The notes under the pieces: generated by a model | The model's input: the letters and a program-made list of their open reading frames with translations, nothing else | What the model was told of the DNA's origin: nothing | The model's database searches: none | Assembly (NCBI RefSeq): GCF_041261205.1 | Contig: NZ_JBGCCH010000019.1 | Location: 1 to 64,000, forward strand | Reading direction: 5' to 3' | Source: Catenulispora sp. MAP5-51 | Lineage (GTDB): Bacteria; Actinomycetota; Actinomycetes; Streptomycetales; Catenulisporaceae | DNA: 64,000 nt | Shown here: positions 22,828 to 32,427 of the stretch, in pieces | Layout of the letters: each line of letters opens with the position of its first letter | Position numbering within the stretch: position 1 is the first letter of the stretch | Translations under genes and position numbers: made by a program

Positions 22828-25800
22828 CTAGGGCAGATTCCATTGCTGGTTGGATGTGCCGTAGCAGTCGAAGAGCTGCAGTTTGGTGCCGTTGTTCGTG
22901 CCCAAGCTGGTGGCGTCGAGGCACTTGCCGAAGGCTGTCAGCTGGTGGGTGGTCGGGTTGTAGGTCCATTGCTGGGCGGCTGTGCCGTTGCAGGTGGAGA
23001 TGTCTACCGGGGTGTTGTTGTTGCTGGAGGCTCCGGCCACGTCCAGGCACTCGCCCAGGGAGCGGATGGTGCCGTCGCCGGGCTGGGACCAGGTCTGCGC
23101 CGCGGTGCTGTTGCAGTCGTAGAGCTGCAGTTGCGGGGAGCCGGTGGTGTCGGCTGCGGGGATGTCGACGCAGCGGCCGCTGCCGACCCCGGTGATCGTG
23201 TGGATCGGTGATACCCAGGACTGGTTCGCGGCGCCGGTGCACGGGTCGATCACGACCTGTGTGCCGTTGGTCGCGGTGGACTCCGGGTCGGTCAGGCACT
23301 TGCCGGAGTTGGGGTTGAGCAGGGCGCCGTTCGCCTGGTGTTGCCAGATTTGGGCGCCGCTGCCGTTGCAGGTGTAGATCTGCACTCGGGTGCCGTCGTT
23401 GGTGCCGGCCCCTGCCACGTCCAGGCACGTGCCGCTCGCGCGGACGGTGCCGTCGGAGTACTCGGACCACTGCTGGGCGGTGGTGCCGTTGCAGTCGTAG
23501 ACCTCTACCTTGTTGGTGTCGTTGTTGTTGCCGCCGGCTAGGTCGAGGCACTTGCCGCCGGGGCCGATCAGGGGGGTGGCCACGGCCGCTTCGGCGGGCA
23601 CCACGGTCCACAGGAAGCTGGTCGTGGCCAGCGCTCCGGCGGAGTCGGTGGCGGTGATGGTGACGGTGCTGGTTGCGGGGGTGGTCGGGGTGCCGGTGAT
23701 CTGCCCGGTGGGGGAGATCACGGTGCCGACCGGGAGCCCGGTGGCGGTGAAGTCCGGAGTCTGTCCGCTGGTGGTGTCGGCGGCCGCGGCCTGCAGGGAC
23801 ACCGCGGTGCCGGTCGGGCCTTCCTGGGGGCCGGGGTTGGTGAGGGCGAGCGGCTGGCCGATCTGTGTGGGGGTGACGCTCAGCGTTCCCTTCAGCGGGA
23901 GGTTCGCGTCCGATGCGGCGTCGCCCACGGAGATGCCGTAGTCGCCGGTGCTGGTGGTCAGGGTGGCGTCGGTGGTGTCGTAGTGCTGCAGGTTGCGCTG
24001 GGTCAGCTCGAAGGTGACGGTCTTGCTCTGCCCGGCCTGAAGGTCGACGCGGTCGAAGCCCTGCAGTTGCCTGACCGGCTCGCCGGCGGAGGACGGCTGG
24101 GTGAGGTAGAGCTGGGCGACGTCGGCGCCGGCGCGTGCGCCGGTGTTGGTGACGGTGGCGGTGACGGTGGCCGCGCCGCCCTGCGGCAGCGTGCCGACGT
24201 GCAGGTTGCTGAAGGAGAAGCTGGTGTAGGACTGGCCGTAGCCGAACGGGAAGAGCGGCGTGATGTTCTTGGCGTCATACCAGCGGTAGCCCACGTCGAC
24301 GCCCTCGGAGTACTGCACGGTGCTGTTGGTGCCGGGCCACTGCGCTGTGGTGCTCGCCGGCACGTCGCTGAGCGACTTGGGGAAGGTCACGGGCAGGTGG
24401 CCGGAGGGGTTGGTGTCGCCGAACAGCAGGGAGGCGATGGCGTTGCCGTCCTCCTGGCCGGGGTACCAGGCCTCGAAGACACCGGCGACCTGGTTGATCC
24501 ACGGCATGGTCACCGCGGAGCCGGTGTTGAGGACGACGATGGTGTGCGGGTTGGCGGCGGCGACGGCGGAGATGAGCTGGTTCTCCCGCCAGGGCAGGTC
24601 GATGGAGGGCAGGTCGCTGCCCTCTGCTTCGAAGGTGCTGGCGAACACGACCGGGACATCGGAGTTGCGGGCGGCCGTGACGGCGTCATTGATCGGGCCT
24701 GTGCCGGGCGGTTCCCAGCCCAGGGAGAGGTTGGATCCACCGCCGTTCTGGTAGTAGTCGACTTCGACGGGGACCGGCTGCCCGGCAGTGAGTGTGACGG
24801 TTCCGTACGCGGTGGTGGAGGCGTGGTCGCTCCAGTTGTCCACGATCGTCTGGCCGTTGACGAGCAGCCGGCTGCCGTCGTCGCTGTTGAGCGAGAACGT
24901 GTAGGTGCCGGTAGTGGGTGCGGTGAGGGTGCCGGTCCACTTGGCCGACCAGCTGGTGCCGGCGATACCGGGTCCGGGGGAGTTGCCGCCCCAGTCGAAG
25001 TCCACGGCCGGGTCGGTACGGGTGAGGGCCGGGGCCCCGGACAGGTCCGTGGTCGGGTAGAAGGTGGTGGTGAGGCCGTTGCCGCTGCCGGCTGATGGGG
25101 TGAGGGCGCTGGACGGGACGGTCGGCAGCGCGGCGGTGACGCTGCCCGGCACGTACTGGGTTTTGATGCCCGCGCCAGCGCGGGCGGCGATGCCCTGGTA
25201 GGGCGTCACCAAGGTGTCCGCGTGGACCTCGGCGCTACCGCCGCCGCCGCTTTGGGCGTGGCTGCCGGCGTCGTCGCCGATCACCGCGATCGAGCTGGTG
25301 GACGCTGCCAGCGGGAGCGTGTTGCCGCTGTTCTTGAGCAGCACCGTGCCCTCGGCGGCGAGCTGGGTGGCGGCGCTCTGGTCGGTGGCGTTGGTGGCCG
25401 GTTGCGCGGGCGATCCGGTTGGTGCCTGGTCGAATTGGCCGAAGGCGAACATCTGGGTCAGGATCAGCGAGACGGCGTTGTCGATCGTGGACTTGCTCAC
25501 CGAGCCGTTGCCGTACGCCGTCTTCAGGGCGTCATTGTAATGGCTGGTGGGCGGCATGTCCTGATCCAGGCCCGCGTTCGCCGCGTTCTGGACGTACGGC
25601 TGATACAGGTTGTTGTTGTCGTCGACCAGGCCCCCGTCCCAGTCGGAGGTGATGAAGCCGGTGAAGCCGAACTGCTTGCGCAGCACGGAATCCAGAAGCT
25701 GCGTGTTCTGGCAGGCAGGGGTGTTGTTGATCCAGTTGTAGGAGCACATCACCGAGGAGGGTGCGCCCTGCTGCACCGCGGTCTGGAAGGCGGGCAGGTA

Positions 25801-26496
25801 GATCTCCTGCAGCGCCTGGTCGCTGATGATCGCGTTGTCGGGGGATTTGTTGCGGTAGGTTTCCTGGTTGTAGGCGGCCAGGTGCTTGAGCTGGGCCATC
25901 ACTCCGGTGGACTGCACGCCGCGGATGTTGGCCGCGCCCATCTGCCCGTTGAGGTAGGGGTCCTCGCCGACGGTTTCGAAGGCGCGGCCCCAGCGCGGGT
26001 CCCGCACGATGTTGATGGTCGGCCCGAGCTCGACCGTCGCACCCTTGGCGGCCTGCTCGGCGCCGATGACCTGGCCGTAGGTCTGCTCGGCGCCGGTGTC
26101 CCAGGTGGCGGCGATATCCACCGGTGCCGGAAGCTGGGTCGCGCCCGTCATCCCCCAGTCGTCGCCCACGCCGGCGGGGCCGTCGTTCAGGTTCATCGCG
26201 GGTATGCACAGCGAGCCGATCGCCGGTGTGGAACCGGGGTATCTTGTTCCGCCGGTCCCGGCCATCACCGCGATCTCCTGATCGATCGTCATCCGCGACA
26301 GCAGCTGGCTGACGCGCTGCGGGATCGGCGCACTGGAGTGCACCCATGGACACGCGGCGCTGATGCCGCTCGCCGAGGCGGTGCCGGCGCTCGCGGTCTC
26401 GGCGCCGGTACTCAGCACACCGGCGCCACCGGCAGCCAGGGCGAGGACAGCGAGGGCCGCGGCGCGTCTCTTTGCTTGCGTTCGAGACTTGTGCAT
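22828..26496 (-). CDS. Secreted GH3 beta-glycosidase with PA14, Ig-like and two ricin-type lectin domains
   Basis: Starting at ATG 26496 the product is 1222 residues, with a signal peptide in the first 35-40. The GH3 catalytic part has RDPRWGRAFET at 165-175 and nucleophile D285 in GFITSDWDG. A PA14 insert (SRLLVNGQTIVDNW), the GH3 fibronectin-like domain and a He_PIG/Ig-like module (VGTVISPTGQITGTP) follow. Two ricin-B/CBM13 domains close the protein, each with QxW-type repeats such as GKCLDLAGG, AQQW and GECLDVAGA. The lectins should tether the enzyme to an insoluble galactose- or xylose-containing glycan. A longer frame extends upstream, but the signal sequence fixes the start. A terminator-like hairpin separates it from the GH30 gene. 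Confidence 0.9.
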   Translation of the reverse strand: MHKSRTQAKRRAAALAVLALAAGGAGVLSTGAETASAGTASASGISAACPWVHSSAPIPQRVSQLLSRMTIDQEIAVMAGTGGTRYPGSTPAIGSLCIPAMNLNDGPAGVGDDWGMTGATQLPAPVDIAATWDTGAEQTYGQVIGAEQAAKGATVELGPTINIVRDPRWGRAFETVGEDPYLNGQMGAANIRGVQSTGVMAQLKHLAAYNQETYRNKSPDNAIISDQALQEIYLPAFQTAVQQGAPSSVMCSYNWINNTPACQNTQLLDSVLRKQFGFTGFITSDWDGGLVDDNNNLYQPYVQNAANAGLDQDMPPTSHYNDALKTAYGNGSVSKSTIDNAVSLILTQMFAFGQFDQAPTGSPAQPATNATDQSAATQLAAEGTVLLKNSGNTLPLAASTSSIAVIGDDAGSHAQSGGGGSAEVHADTLVTPYQGIAARAGAGIKTQYVPGSVTAALPTVPSSALTPSAGSGNGLTTTFYPTTDLSGAPALTRTDPAVDFDWGGNSPGPGIAGTSWSAKWTGTLTAPTTGTYTFSLNSDDGSRLLVNGQTIVDNWSDHASTTAYGTVTLTAGQPVPVEVDYYQNGGGSNLSLGWEPPGTGPINDAVTAARNSDVPVVFASTFEAEGSDLPSIDLPWRENQLISAVAAANPHTIVVLNTGSAVTMPWINQVAGVFEAWYPGQEDGNAIASLLFGDTNPSGHLPVTFPKSLSDVPASTTAQWPGTNSTVQYSEGVDVGYRWYDAKNITPLFPFGYGQSYTSFSFSNLHVGTLPQGGAATVTATVTNTGARAGADVAQLYLTQPSSAGEPVRQLQGFDRVDLQAGQSKTVTFELTQRNLQHYDTTDATLTTSTGDYGISVGDAASDANLPLKGTLSVTPTQIGQPLALTNPGPQEGPTGTAVSLQAAAADTTSGQTPDFTATGLPVGTVISPTGQITGTPTTPATSTVTITATDSAGALATTSFLWTVVPAEAAVATPLIGPGGKCLDLAGGNNNDTNKVEVYDCNGTTAQQWSEYSDGTVRASGTCLDVAGAGTNDGTRVQIYTCNGSGAQIWQHQANGALLNPNSGKCLTDPESTATNGTQVVIDPCTGAANQSWVSPIHTITGVGSGRCVDIPAADTTGSPQLQLYDCNSTAAQTWSQPGDGTIRSLGECLDVAGASSNNNTPVDISTCNGTAAQQWTYNPTTHQLTAFGKCLDATSLGTNNGTKLQLFDCYGTSNQQWNLP

Positions 26497-26633
26497 TGGA
26501 CTTCCCAGGGATTGGGTGGATTCGGGTTGAACCGGGACGGACTGCCCGTTTGGGGCTCGGTGGTGGTCCTGGATCCGCGAAAGCCGCAGGGCGCGCGGCG
26601 ATGCCGGGGCCACCATCAGGCAGATGAGAACTC

Positions 26634-26666
26634 GCAGGCGCTGATCCGAGGCGGCTCAGCGCCTGC
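26634..26666 (-). terminator. Hairpin downstream of the GH30 gene
   Basis: Perfect 11-base arms (GCAGGCGCTGA at 26634-26644, complement at 26656-26666) with an 11-base loop, starting six bases beyond the GH30 stop in the leftward direction. Confidence 0.7.
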
Positions 26667-26671
26667 GTCGG

Positions 26672-28549
26672 CTACGGCAGGTTCCACTGCTGGTTGTCGT
26701 TTTGCCAGCAGTCGAAGATCTGGGTGCGGGTGGTGCTTGCGCCCCCGCCGGTGTCGTCCAGGCACCGGCCGGACTGGGGGTTGTACAGGGAGCCGTCGCC
26801 TTGCGGTACCCAGGTCTGGGCGCCGGTGCCGTTGCAGGTGTAGAGCTGGACCGGGGTGCCGTTCGCGGTGGCGCCGCCCTGGACGTCCAGGCACTTGCCC
26901 AGGGCGTGGACGGTGTTGTCGGAGGGCTCGACCGTCCAGGTCTGCGCGGTGGTGCCGTTGCAGGTGTAGACCTGCACCGGCGTGGTGTCGGCGGGGTTGG
27001 CGCCCTGGACGTCCAGGCACAGGCCCTGGTGGCCGGTGATGGTGCCGAACCGGGTCGCGCCGCCGGGCCAGGTGAAGGTGGCCATGGCGCCGGCGGGCAG
27101 CGTGTAGCCGAAGGAGGAGCCCTTGTAGGAGACCTGGAAGGTCTGGGCGCTGGAGCCGGTGTTGTCGGCGATCAGGGCGATGGAGTGGTCGGGGTTCTCG
27201 AACGCCACGTTGTTGACCGAGCCGACGACGTTGGAGTCGATGCGCAGTGCGCCGGGCTTGACGAACTTGGAGAAGTGCCCGAGGACGTAGTACTCGGCGT
27301 TGTAGGTCACGTTGGCGCCGTCGGTGGTCACCGGGGCGGTGCACCCGCAGCCGTTGTCGATCGTCGGGCCGCCGTCGGTCTTCGGGCCGCCGTTGGCGTC
27401 GAGCGCGATGTTCCAGAAGGAGACTGTGCGCGACCAGTTGCGCAGGGCGTCGATCGCGGTGTCGCTGCCCTGGCCGGTGATCTCACCGGGCCAGTCCGTG
27501 CCACTGGTCCACGAGTGTTCGGTTTCCAGTACGTCCGTGCCCGGATACGCGTCGTGGACGGCCGTTTGGGCGTTCGGGTCGTGGGTGTCGTAGCCGTGCC
27601 AGGCCACGCCGGCGGTGTTCGCGCCGGTGGCGGCCAGGACCTGCTTGGGATAGCTCTGGTCGGGGTAGACGCCGGTGATGTCGTCCCAGTTGTCGTCCCA
27701 GGCCAGGAGCTTCGTGTTCTGGCCGGCGGCGGCCAGGTCGGGGGCGAGGTCGTTGATGACGGTGCTCTGCTGCTGCGGGGTCATCAGCATGCCCGGGTAG
27801 GTCAACGGGGGCCACGCCGGTTCGTTGGCGACGCTCAGGTAGCTGATCGGGATGCCCTGGGCCTGGTAGGCCTGCGCGAACTTCGTCAGGTACTGGGCGT
27901 AGACGGCTTCGTCTCCCGGTTGCAGAGCCGCGTCCTTGGTGCCGAGCATGCTGGCGTTGGTCTTCATCCAGGCCGGTGCGCTCCAAGGGGTGCCCATGAA
28001 CGTCAGCTGGGGGTTCAGCGAGCGCGCCTGCTGCAGCAGCGGGATGATGTAGGCCTGGTCCTTGGCGATGGAGAACTGGGACAGGGCCGGGTCGCTCGAG
28101 CCCGGGCCCACATCGTCCAGGCTGTAGAACGAGCGGGAGAAGTCCGAGGTCCCGACGGGCTGGCGCAGGAAGCTCAACGAGATCCCGTCGGGGCCCGAAC
28201 CGAACAGGTTGTCCATGATGGCGTCGCGGGACGGGGAGTTCCAGATGTTGTACGCGGACGCGTCGGTGAGCGAGCCGCCGAACCCGACGATCGACTGGTA
28301 GGTGGCGTCCGGGTTGACCGTGATGACGTCGCCGGAACCACCGACTCCGAAGGCGATCGGGCTCTGCGGGGTCAGCTTGTCCGCCTGGTCGGCGGTGGTG
28401 AGCCAGACGTTCACGCCCGTGTCCGCGAACGACGTCGTGGCCTGCGTCAACGCGACGCCCGCACTGGAGAGCACCAACACAGCGGCCATCGCCGTGCTCT
28501 GGAGCCGACCACGAGGTCTGCGCCGGAGACGGGTCGATCTTCTTTCCAT
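26672..28549 (-). CDS. Secreted GH30 glycosidase with C-terminal ricin-type lectin domain
   Basis: With ATG 28549 the product is 625 residues. An arginine-rich N-terminus and hydrophobic segment end at TTSFA|DTG (about 42), a Sec or Tat signal. The GH30 barrel shows GFGGSLTDASAYNI at 89-102, FLRQPVGTSDFS, TPWSAPAWMKT, acid/base E243 in SVANEPAW and nucleophile E344 in LETEHSW. This pattern is nearest the beta-1,6-glucanase/beta-1,6-galactanase side of GH30. The lectin part (about 500-625) carries GLCLDVQGAN, GKCLDVQGG and GRCLDDTGG repeats ending QQWNLP. Endo-cleavage of a beta-1,6-linked glycan would feed the neighbouring GH3 enzymes. Frames further upstream lack signal character. Confidence 0.88.
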   Translation of the reverse strand: MERRSTRLRRRPRGRLQSTAMAAVLVLSSAGVALTQATTSFADTGVNVWLTTADQADKLTPQSPIAFGVGGSGDVITVNPDATYQSIVGFGGSLTDASAYNIWNSPSRDAIMDNLFGSGPDGISLSFLRQPVGTSDFSRSFYSLDDVGPGSSDPALSQFSIAKDQAYIIPLLQQARSLNPQLTFMGTPWSAPAWMKTNASMLGTKDAALQPGDEAVYAQYLTKFAQAYQAQGIPISYLSVANEPAWPPLTYPGMLMTPQQQSTVINDLAPDLAAAGQNTKLLAWDDNWDDITGVYPDQSYPKQVLAATGANTAGVAWHGYDTHDPNAQTAVHDAYPGTDVLETEHSWTSGTDWPGEITGQGSDTAIDALRNWSRTVSFWNIALDANGGPKTDGGPTIDNGCGCTAPVTTDGANVTYNAEYYVLGHFSKFVKPGALRIDSNVVGSVNNVAFENPDHSIALIADNTGSSAQTFQVSYKGSSFGYTLPAGAMATFTWPGGATRFGTITGHQGLCLDVQGANPADTTPVQVYTCNGTTAQTWTVEPSDNTVHALGKCLDVQGGATANGTPVQLYTCNGTGAQTWVPQGDGSLYNPQSGRCLDDTGGGASTTRTQIFDCWQNDNQQWNLP

Positions 28550-28658
28550 AGTGCGGCCTTTCCATGGGGACCCAGGGGTGGGTGTGCGGGAGGTGAGGTT
28601 CGGGGCGCTGTCGACGAGCCGCGACCCGAGGGCGGGATAGCTGCCGGTGGCCGGTTTG

Positions 28659-28674
28659 TTGTTGGCCTCAACAA
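28659..28674. promoter_or_regulatory. Inverted repeat upstream of the GH30 gene
   Basis: TTGTTG and CAACAA flank GCCT, about 110 bp before the GH30 start. The core (GTTG-N4-CAAC) resembles the repeat at 38204-38221 before the sugar importer, so it may be an operator for the same type of ROK regulator. Confidence 0.4.
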
Positions 28675-28984
28675 GAGATTTGGTAACCGGGATGAAACAC
28701 CTGGGAAGCATTGCTGTCAATACCCCGAATAGATGGCCTGGCATAAATTCCGCGCAGCGGAAAGCGCCGTTGCCTGTGAAGATCCGCCGAGCGGGCGATA
28801 GTCACAGAAAACTGCGAAAATCTATTCCGCGACGCGATGACCAGCCACTGAAGAACGCCTTCGCGTCGGCCAGTCGCGCCTGGCACTGGAGGCAAGCAAC
28901 CCGACGCGCAATACGCTGATGAACGCTACGGCATGCGGCGCCCCGGCACCGAACAGCAATAGCGCGGGCCGCTGACAATTCAGT

Positions 28985-29175
28985 GCGGCGAGATAATCGA
29001 CGCAAGCCAGAGCAGTCAGCCGAGCGGACGTCGGCGACAACACGTCGCCGTCGGCGCGCCCGACCAAGCCGCGCGGTCCGCCCAGGCTTGGACTCGCTGG
29101 GCGAGCACAGCCAGGCGAGCGTCGCCCGCAGCATGCCTGAGCCGATCGTCGACCTGCTTGAACCCGTCGCCGGCG
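28985..29175 (-). pseudogene. Decayed GGDEF-domain remnant
   Basis: In the leftward direction one frame reads GDGFKQVDDRLRHAAGDARL followed by AVLAQRVQAWADRAA. A shifted frame then continues as GLVGRADGDV. These align with GDGLKQINDRYGHEAGDAL, FAQRLRAWAG and GLAGRLGGDEF of the intact gene at 15425-16084. The GGDEF motif itself is ruined. No start or remaining domain can be traced. The rest of the stretch between the GH30 start and the terminator at 29234 shows no other gene. Confidence 0.65.
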
Positions 29176-29233
29176 GTGATCCGATCCGCAGCTTGCCCAG
29201 ACCCGGCGATGACCGCCGGTTTTGACGCGAGGA

Positions 29234-29267
29234 GCTGCGGCGGGCTGAGGAGGGAGCCCGCCGCAGC
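29234..29267 (-). terminator. Hairpin downstream of GH3 gene 3
   Basis: Perfect 13-base arms (GCTGCGGCGGGCT at 29234-29246 and complement at 29255-29267) with an eight-base loop, seven bases beyond the leftward GH3 stop. Confidence 0.8.
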
Positions 29268-29273
29268 GGAGGG

Positions 29274-32258
29274 TCAGGGAATGCGCCAGGCTTGGGCGGC
29301 AGTTCCGTTGCAGTCGAAGATCTGCAGTTGGGTGGGGTCGAGGACCGCTCCTGGATCGTCCAGGCAGCGTCCGGATTGCGGGTTCTTCAGTGCCCCGTTG
29401 GGCTGGGGCACCCAGCGCTGTGCACCGGAGGGGTTGCAGGTGTACAGCTGTACCAGGGTGTAGTTGTCGGTTGCTCCGTTTTGGACGTCGACGCACTTGC
29501 CGAGGATGTGCAGGGTGACGGTCCCGTCTGTCGCATCCGGAATCACCTGAACGTTCTGGGCTCCGGTGCCGTTGCAGGCGTATATGTAGATGGGGTTGTT
29601 GTCCTGGGTGGACGCCCACTTGTCGTCCAGGCACAGGTTGGCGGCGACGCCGGCGATGGTTTCGCCGCTGGGGTTGGTGCCGTTGACGGTGAATGTGCCG
29701 GTCAGGGGCAGGTTGCGGGAGGAGTCGCCGACGGAGACGGTGTAGGTTCCGCTGGGGGCGATCCAGCCGTTGGTGGCGGTGGACCAGCTGCTGTAGTCCT
29801 GTTGCGACAGGGTGAAGCTGACCGTTGTCGAGTCACCGGGGTTCAAGGTGACACGGGAGAAGCCCTTGAGCCGTTTGGGCGGCTCGCCGGCGCTGGCCGG
29901 TGAGGTCAGGTACAGCTGTGCCACTTCGGAGCCTGCGACCGGGCCGGTGTTGGTGACGGTGGCGGTCGCGGTGATCGTGCCGGAGGAGTCCGGGCCGGTG
30001 ACGTTCAGGTTGGAGAACCCGAAGCTGGTGTAGGTCAGGCCGTAACCGAAGGGAAACAGCGGGGTCTTATTCTGGGCGTCGTACCAGCGGTAGCCGACTT
30101 GTGAGCCTTCGGCGTACTGCACCTGATCGCTGGTGCCGGGCCACTGTGCCGCAGTGGAGTCCGGGATGTCGGTCAGGCTGGCGGGGAAGGTCACCGGCAG
30201 TTTGCCGGAGGGGTTGACGTCGCCGAACAGGAGGGCGGCAATAGCGTTGCCGCCCTCCTGTCCCGGATACCAGGCCTCGAAGACCCCGGCGACCTGGTTG
30301 ATCCACGGCATCGTGACGGCGGAGCCGTTGTTCAGGACCACGATGGTGTGCGGGTTCACGGCGGCGATCTGCTGGATGAGGTTGTTGTCGTTGGCGGACA
30401 GGTCGATGGAGGCCAGGTCGCCTCCGGAGCCGCCGACGGCGTCGTACTCCGCCTCGTAGGTGCCGGCGAAGACGACTGCGACGTCGGCGCTCTGCGCGGC
30501 GTTCTTGGCCTGGGTCAGTGCATCAGGGGTGCCCGGCGGCTGCCAGCCCAGAGTGACGTTGGAGCCGCCGCCGCCCTGGAAGTAGTCGACCTCGATGGAC
30601 ACCGGCTGCCCCGCGGTCAGCGAGATGGTGCCGGTCCTGGTGGTGGAGGCCTGGTCCTGCCACATGTCGATCACCTGCTGGCCGTTGACGTACAGGCGGC
30701 TGCCGTCGTCGCTGGTCAGGGAAAAGGTGTAGGTGCCGGTGGTCGGCGGGGTCAGGGTGCCGGTCCACTTCGCCGACCAGTTGCTGTTGCCCAGGCCCGG
30801 AACAGGGGGTTCGCCGTTCCAGTTGAAGTCGACGGTGTCGTCGGTGCGGGTGGCCAGCGGCGTGCCGGACAGGTCGGTGCCGTTGAAGTACTGACCGGTG
30901 ACGCTACCCAGGGCACTGGCCGGGATGTCCGGCAGGGCTCCGTTGTTCCGGGGACCCGACGCGTAGCTGACGCCGATCCCGGAGCGGGCGGCCCGGTTCG
31001 CGATGCCCTGGTACGGGGTCACCACATACGGCGGGATGACCTCGGCGGACCCGCCACCGCGGGAAAGGGTCTGGGGACCCGCGTCATCGCCGATCACCGC
31101 GATCGAGTGCGTCGTGGATCCCAGCGGCAGTACGTTGGAGTTCTTCAGCAGGACGGTGCCTTCTTCGGCGACTTGCAGCGCGGTGGCGGTGTGGGCCGAG
31201 CTGGTGACGGTGGCGTCTGGGGATCCGGTCGGGGGCCGGTCGAACAGGCCGAAGGCGAACATCTCGCGCAGGATGCGGTGCGCCATGTCGTCCAGCCTGG
31301 ACTTGGGCACCTGCCCGGAGTTCACCGCGCTGGTCAGGTTCGAGCCGAAGAAGCCGGCGCCGGGCATCTCCATGTCCAGGCCGTAGTTCGCAGCCTGGGC
31401 GGTGGAGTGGGTGGCCCGCCAGTCCGAGGTGATGAACCCGGGGAAGCCGAACTGGCCTTTGAGGACCGTGTTCTGCAGGTAGTTGTTCTGGCAGGCCCAG
31501 TCCGATTCGTTGCCAGGTGTGGTGGTGGTGACCTGGTTGTAGGAGCACATCACCGAAGCAGCCCCGGCGTTGACCGCGGCTTGGAACGCCCCGAGGTAGG
31601 TCTCCTGCATGGTGCGGGTGTCAACGACCGCGTCGTCCAGCGGTGAGGAAGTATTTTCGCGGTTGGTCTCCTGGTTGTAGGCGGCCAGGTGCTTGACCTG
31701 GGCCATCACGCCCTGGTTCTGGACGCCGGTGATCTCGGCGGCGCCGATCTTCCCGGCCAGATACGGATCCTCACCGAAGGACTCGAAGGCCCGGCCCCAG
31801 CGCGGGTCGCGCACAATGTTGACCGTCGGGCCCAGCGAAACGTTCCCGCCCTTGCCGGCCACCTCCTGTCCGACGACCGTGCCGTATTGCTGCTCGGCGG
31901 CGGTGTCGAAACTCGCGGCGCCGGCCACCGGCGCGGGCAGCTGGGTGACACCGAACGAGGAGTGCCCGATCCCGGCCGGACCGTCCATCAGGTTCAGCGC
32001 CGGGATGCACAAAGCGGGGTTCGCGGCGATGTTCCCGGTATATGCCCCGCCGGTGCCGGTCACCAGGTTGACCTCGTCGGTCACGCTCATCGCGGCGATG
32101 ACCTGATCAGCCTTCTGGTCCGGTGAGGCGGTCGAGCCGACCCACGGGCAGCTTGCGGCGTGCGCGGTGGTCGGTGCCGCGATCATCGCTGAGGCGGCAA
32201 GCCCAGGCGGGGCTACGAGGAGGCAGGCAACAATCAGGGGTCTGATTCTACTCTTCAT
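29274..32258 (-). CDS. Secreted GH3 beta-glycosidase with PA14 insert and ricin-type lectin domain
   Basis: From ATG 32258 the product is 994 residues with a signal peptide cleaved after TTAHA (about 34). The GH3 barrel has RDPRWGRAFES at 150-160 and nucleophile D279 in GFITSDWR. A PA14 insert (GQYFNGTDLSG to SRLYVNGQQVIDMW) sits in the second domain, then a fibronectin III-like domain. One ricin-B/CBM13 domain ends the protein, with repeats including LCLDDKW, GKCVDVQNG and GRCLDDPG. It is about 230 residues shorter than GH3 gene 2, mainly through one lectin and the Ig-like module. The ORF extends upstream, but only this start begins a signal peptide. The beta-helix gene lies upstream on the same strand with a 169-bp gap. 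Confidence 0.9.
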   Translation of the reverse strand: MKSRIRPLIVACLLVAPPGLAASAMIAAPTTAHAASCPWVGSTASPDQKADQVIAAMSVTDEVNLVTGTGGAYTGNIAANPALCIPALNLMDGPAGIGHSSFGVTQLPAPVAGAASFDTAAEQQYGTVVGQEVAGKGGNVSLGPTVNIVRDPRWGRAFESFGEDPYLAGKIGAAEITGVQNQGVMAQVKHLAAYNQETNRENTSSPLDDAVVDTRTMQETYLGAFQAAVNAGAASVMCSYNQVTTTTPGNESDWACQNNYLQNTVLKGQFGFPGFITSDWRATHSTAQAANYGLDMEMPGAGFFGSNLTSAVNSGQVPKSRLDDMAHRILREMFAFGLFDRPPTGSPDATVTSSAHTATALQVAEEGTVLLKNSNVLPLGSTTHSIAVIGDDAGPQTLSRGGGSAEVIPPYVVTPYQGIANRAARSGIGVSYASGPRNNGALPDIPASALGSVTGQYFNGTDLSGTPLATRTDDTVDFNWNGEPPVPGLGNSNWSAKWTGTLTPPTTGTYTFSLTSDDGSRLYVNGQQVIDMWQDQASTTRTGTISLTAGQPVSIEVDYFQGGGGSNVTLGWQPPGTPDALTQAKNAAQSADVAVVFAGTYEAEYDAVGGSGGDLASIDLSANDNNLIQQIAAVNPHTIVVLNNGSAVTMPWINQVAGVFEAWYPGQEGGNAIAALLFGDVNPSGKLPVTFPASLTDIPDSTAAQWPGTSDQVQYAEGSQVGYRWYDAQNKTPLFPFGYGLTYTSFGFSNLNVTGPDSSGTITATATVTNTGPVAGSEVAQLYLTSPASAGEPPKRLKGFSRVTLNPGDSTTVSFTLSQQDYSSWSTATNGWIAPSGTYTVSVGDSSRNLPLTGTFTVNGTNPSGETIAGVAANLCLDDKWASTQDNNPIYIYACNGTGAQNVQVIPDATDGTVTLHILGKCVDVQNGATDNYTLVQLYTCNPSGAQRWVPQPNGALKNPQSGRCLDDPGAVLDPTQLQIFDCNGTAAQAWRIP

Positions 32259-32427
32259 GGCGGTCTCGTGTCCTTTCTGTTCGATGGGGTGAAGCCATGG
32301 CCTTTTCTGGATCGGTGATCGTGATGGGTTTGAAGGCCGACATGGGCATGCCGCGTCGGCTGGCGCGCTGTGCGGTGGCATGCGCCGTCTGACCCTTTTG
32401 GCGGCGTACGCCACGAGGGGGTTTCCG

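Noticed and set aside
26702-28732. 676-codon rightward ORF
   Set aside because: Shadow of the GH30 gene.
16742-32258. Three GH3 genes as a simple recent tandem triplication
   Set aside because: Their accessory modules differ (NEW3-like, two lectins plus Ig-like, one lectin) and GH30 and decayed sequence intervene, so they are older paralogues or separate acquisitions.
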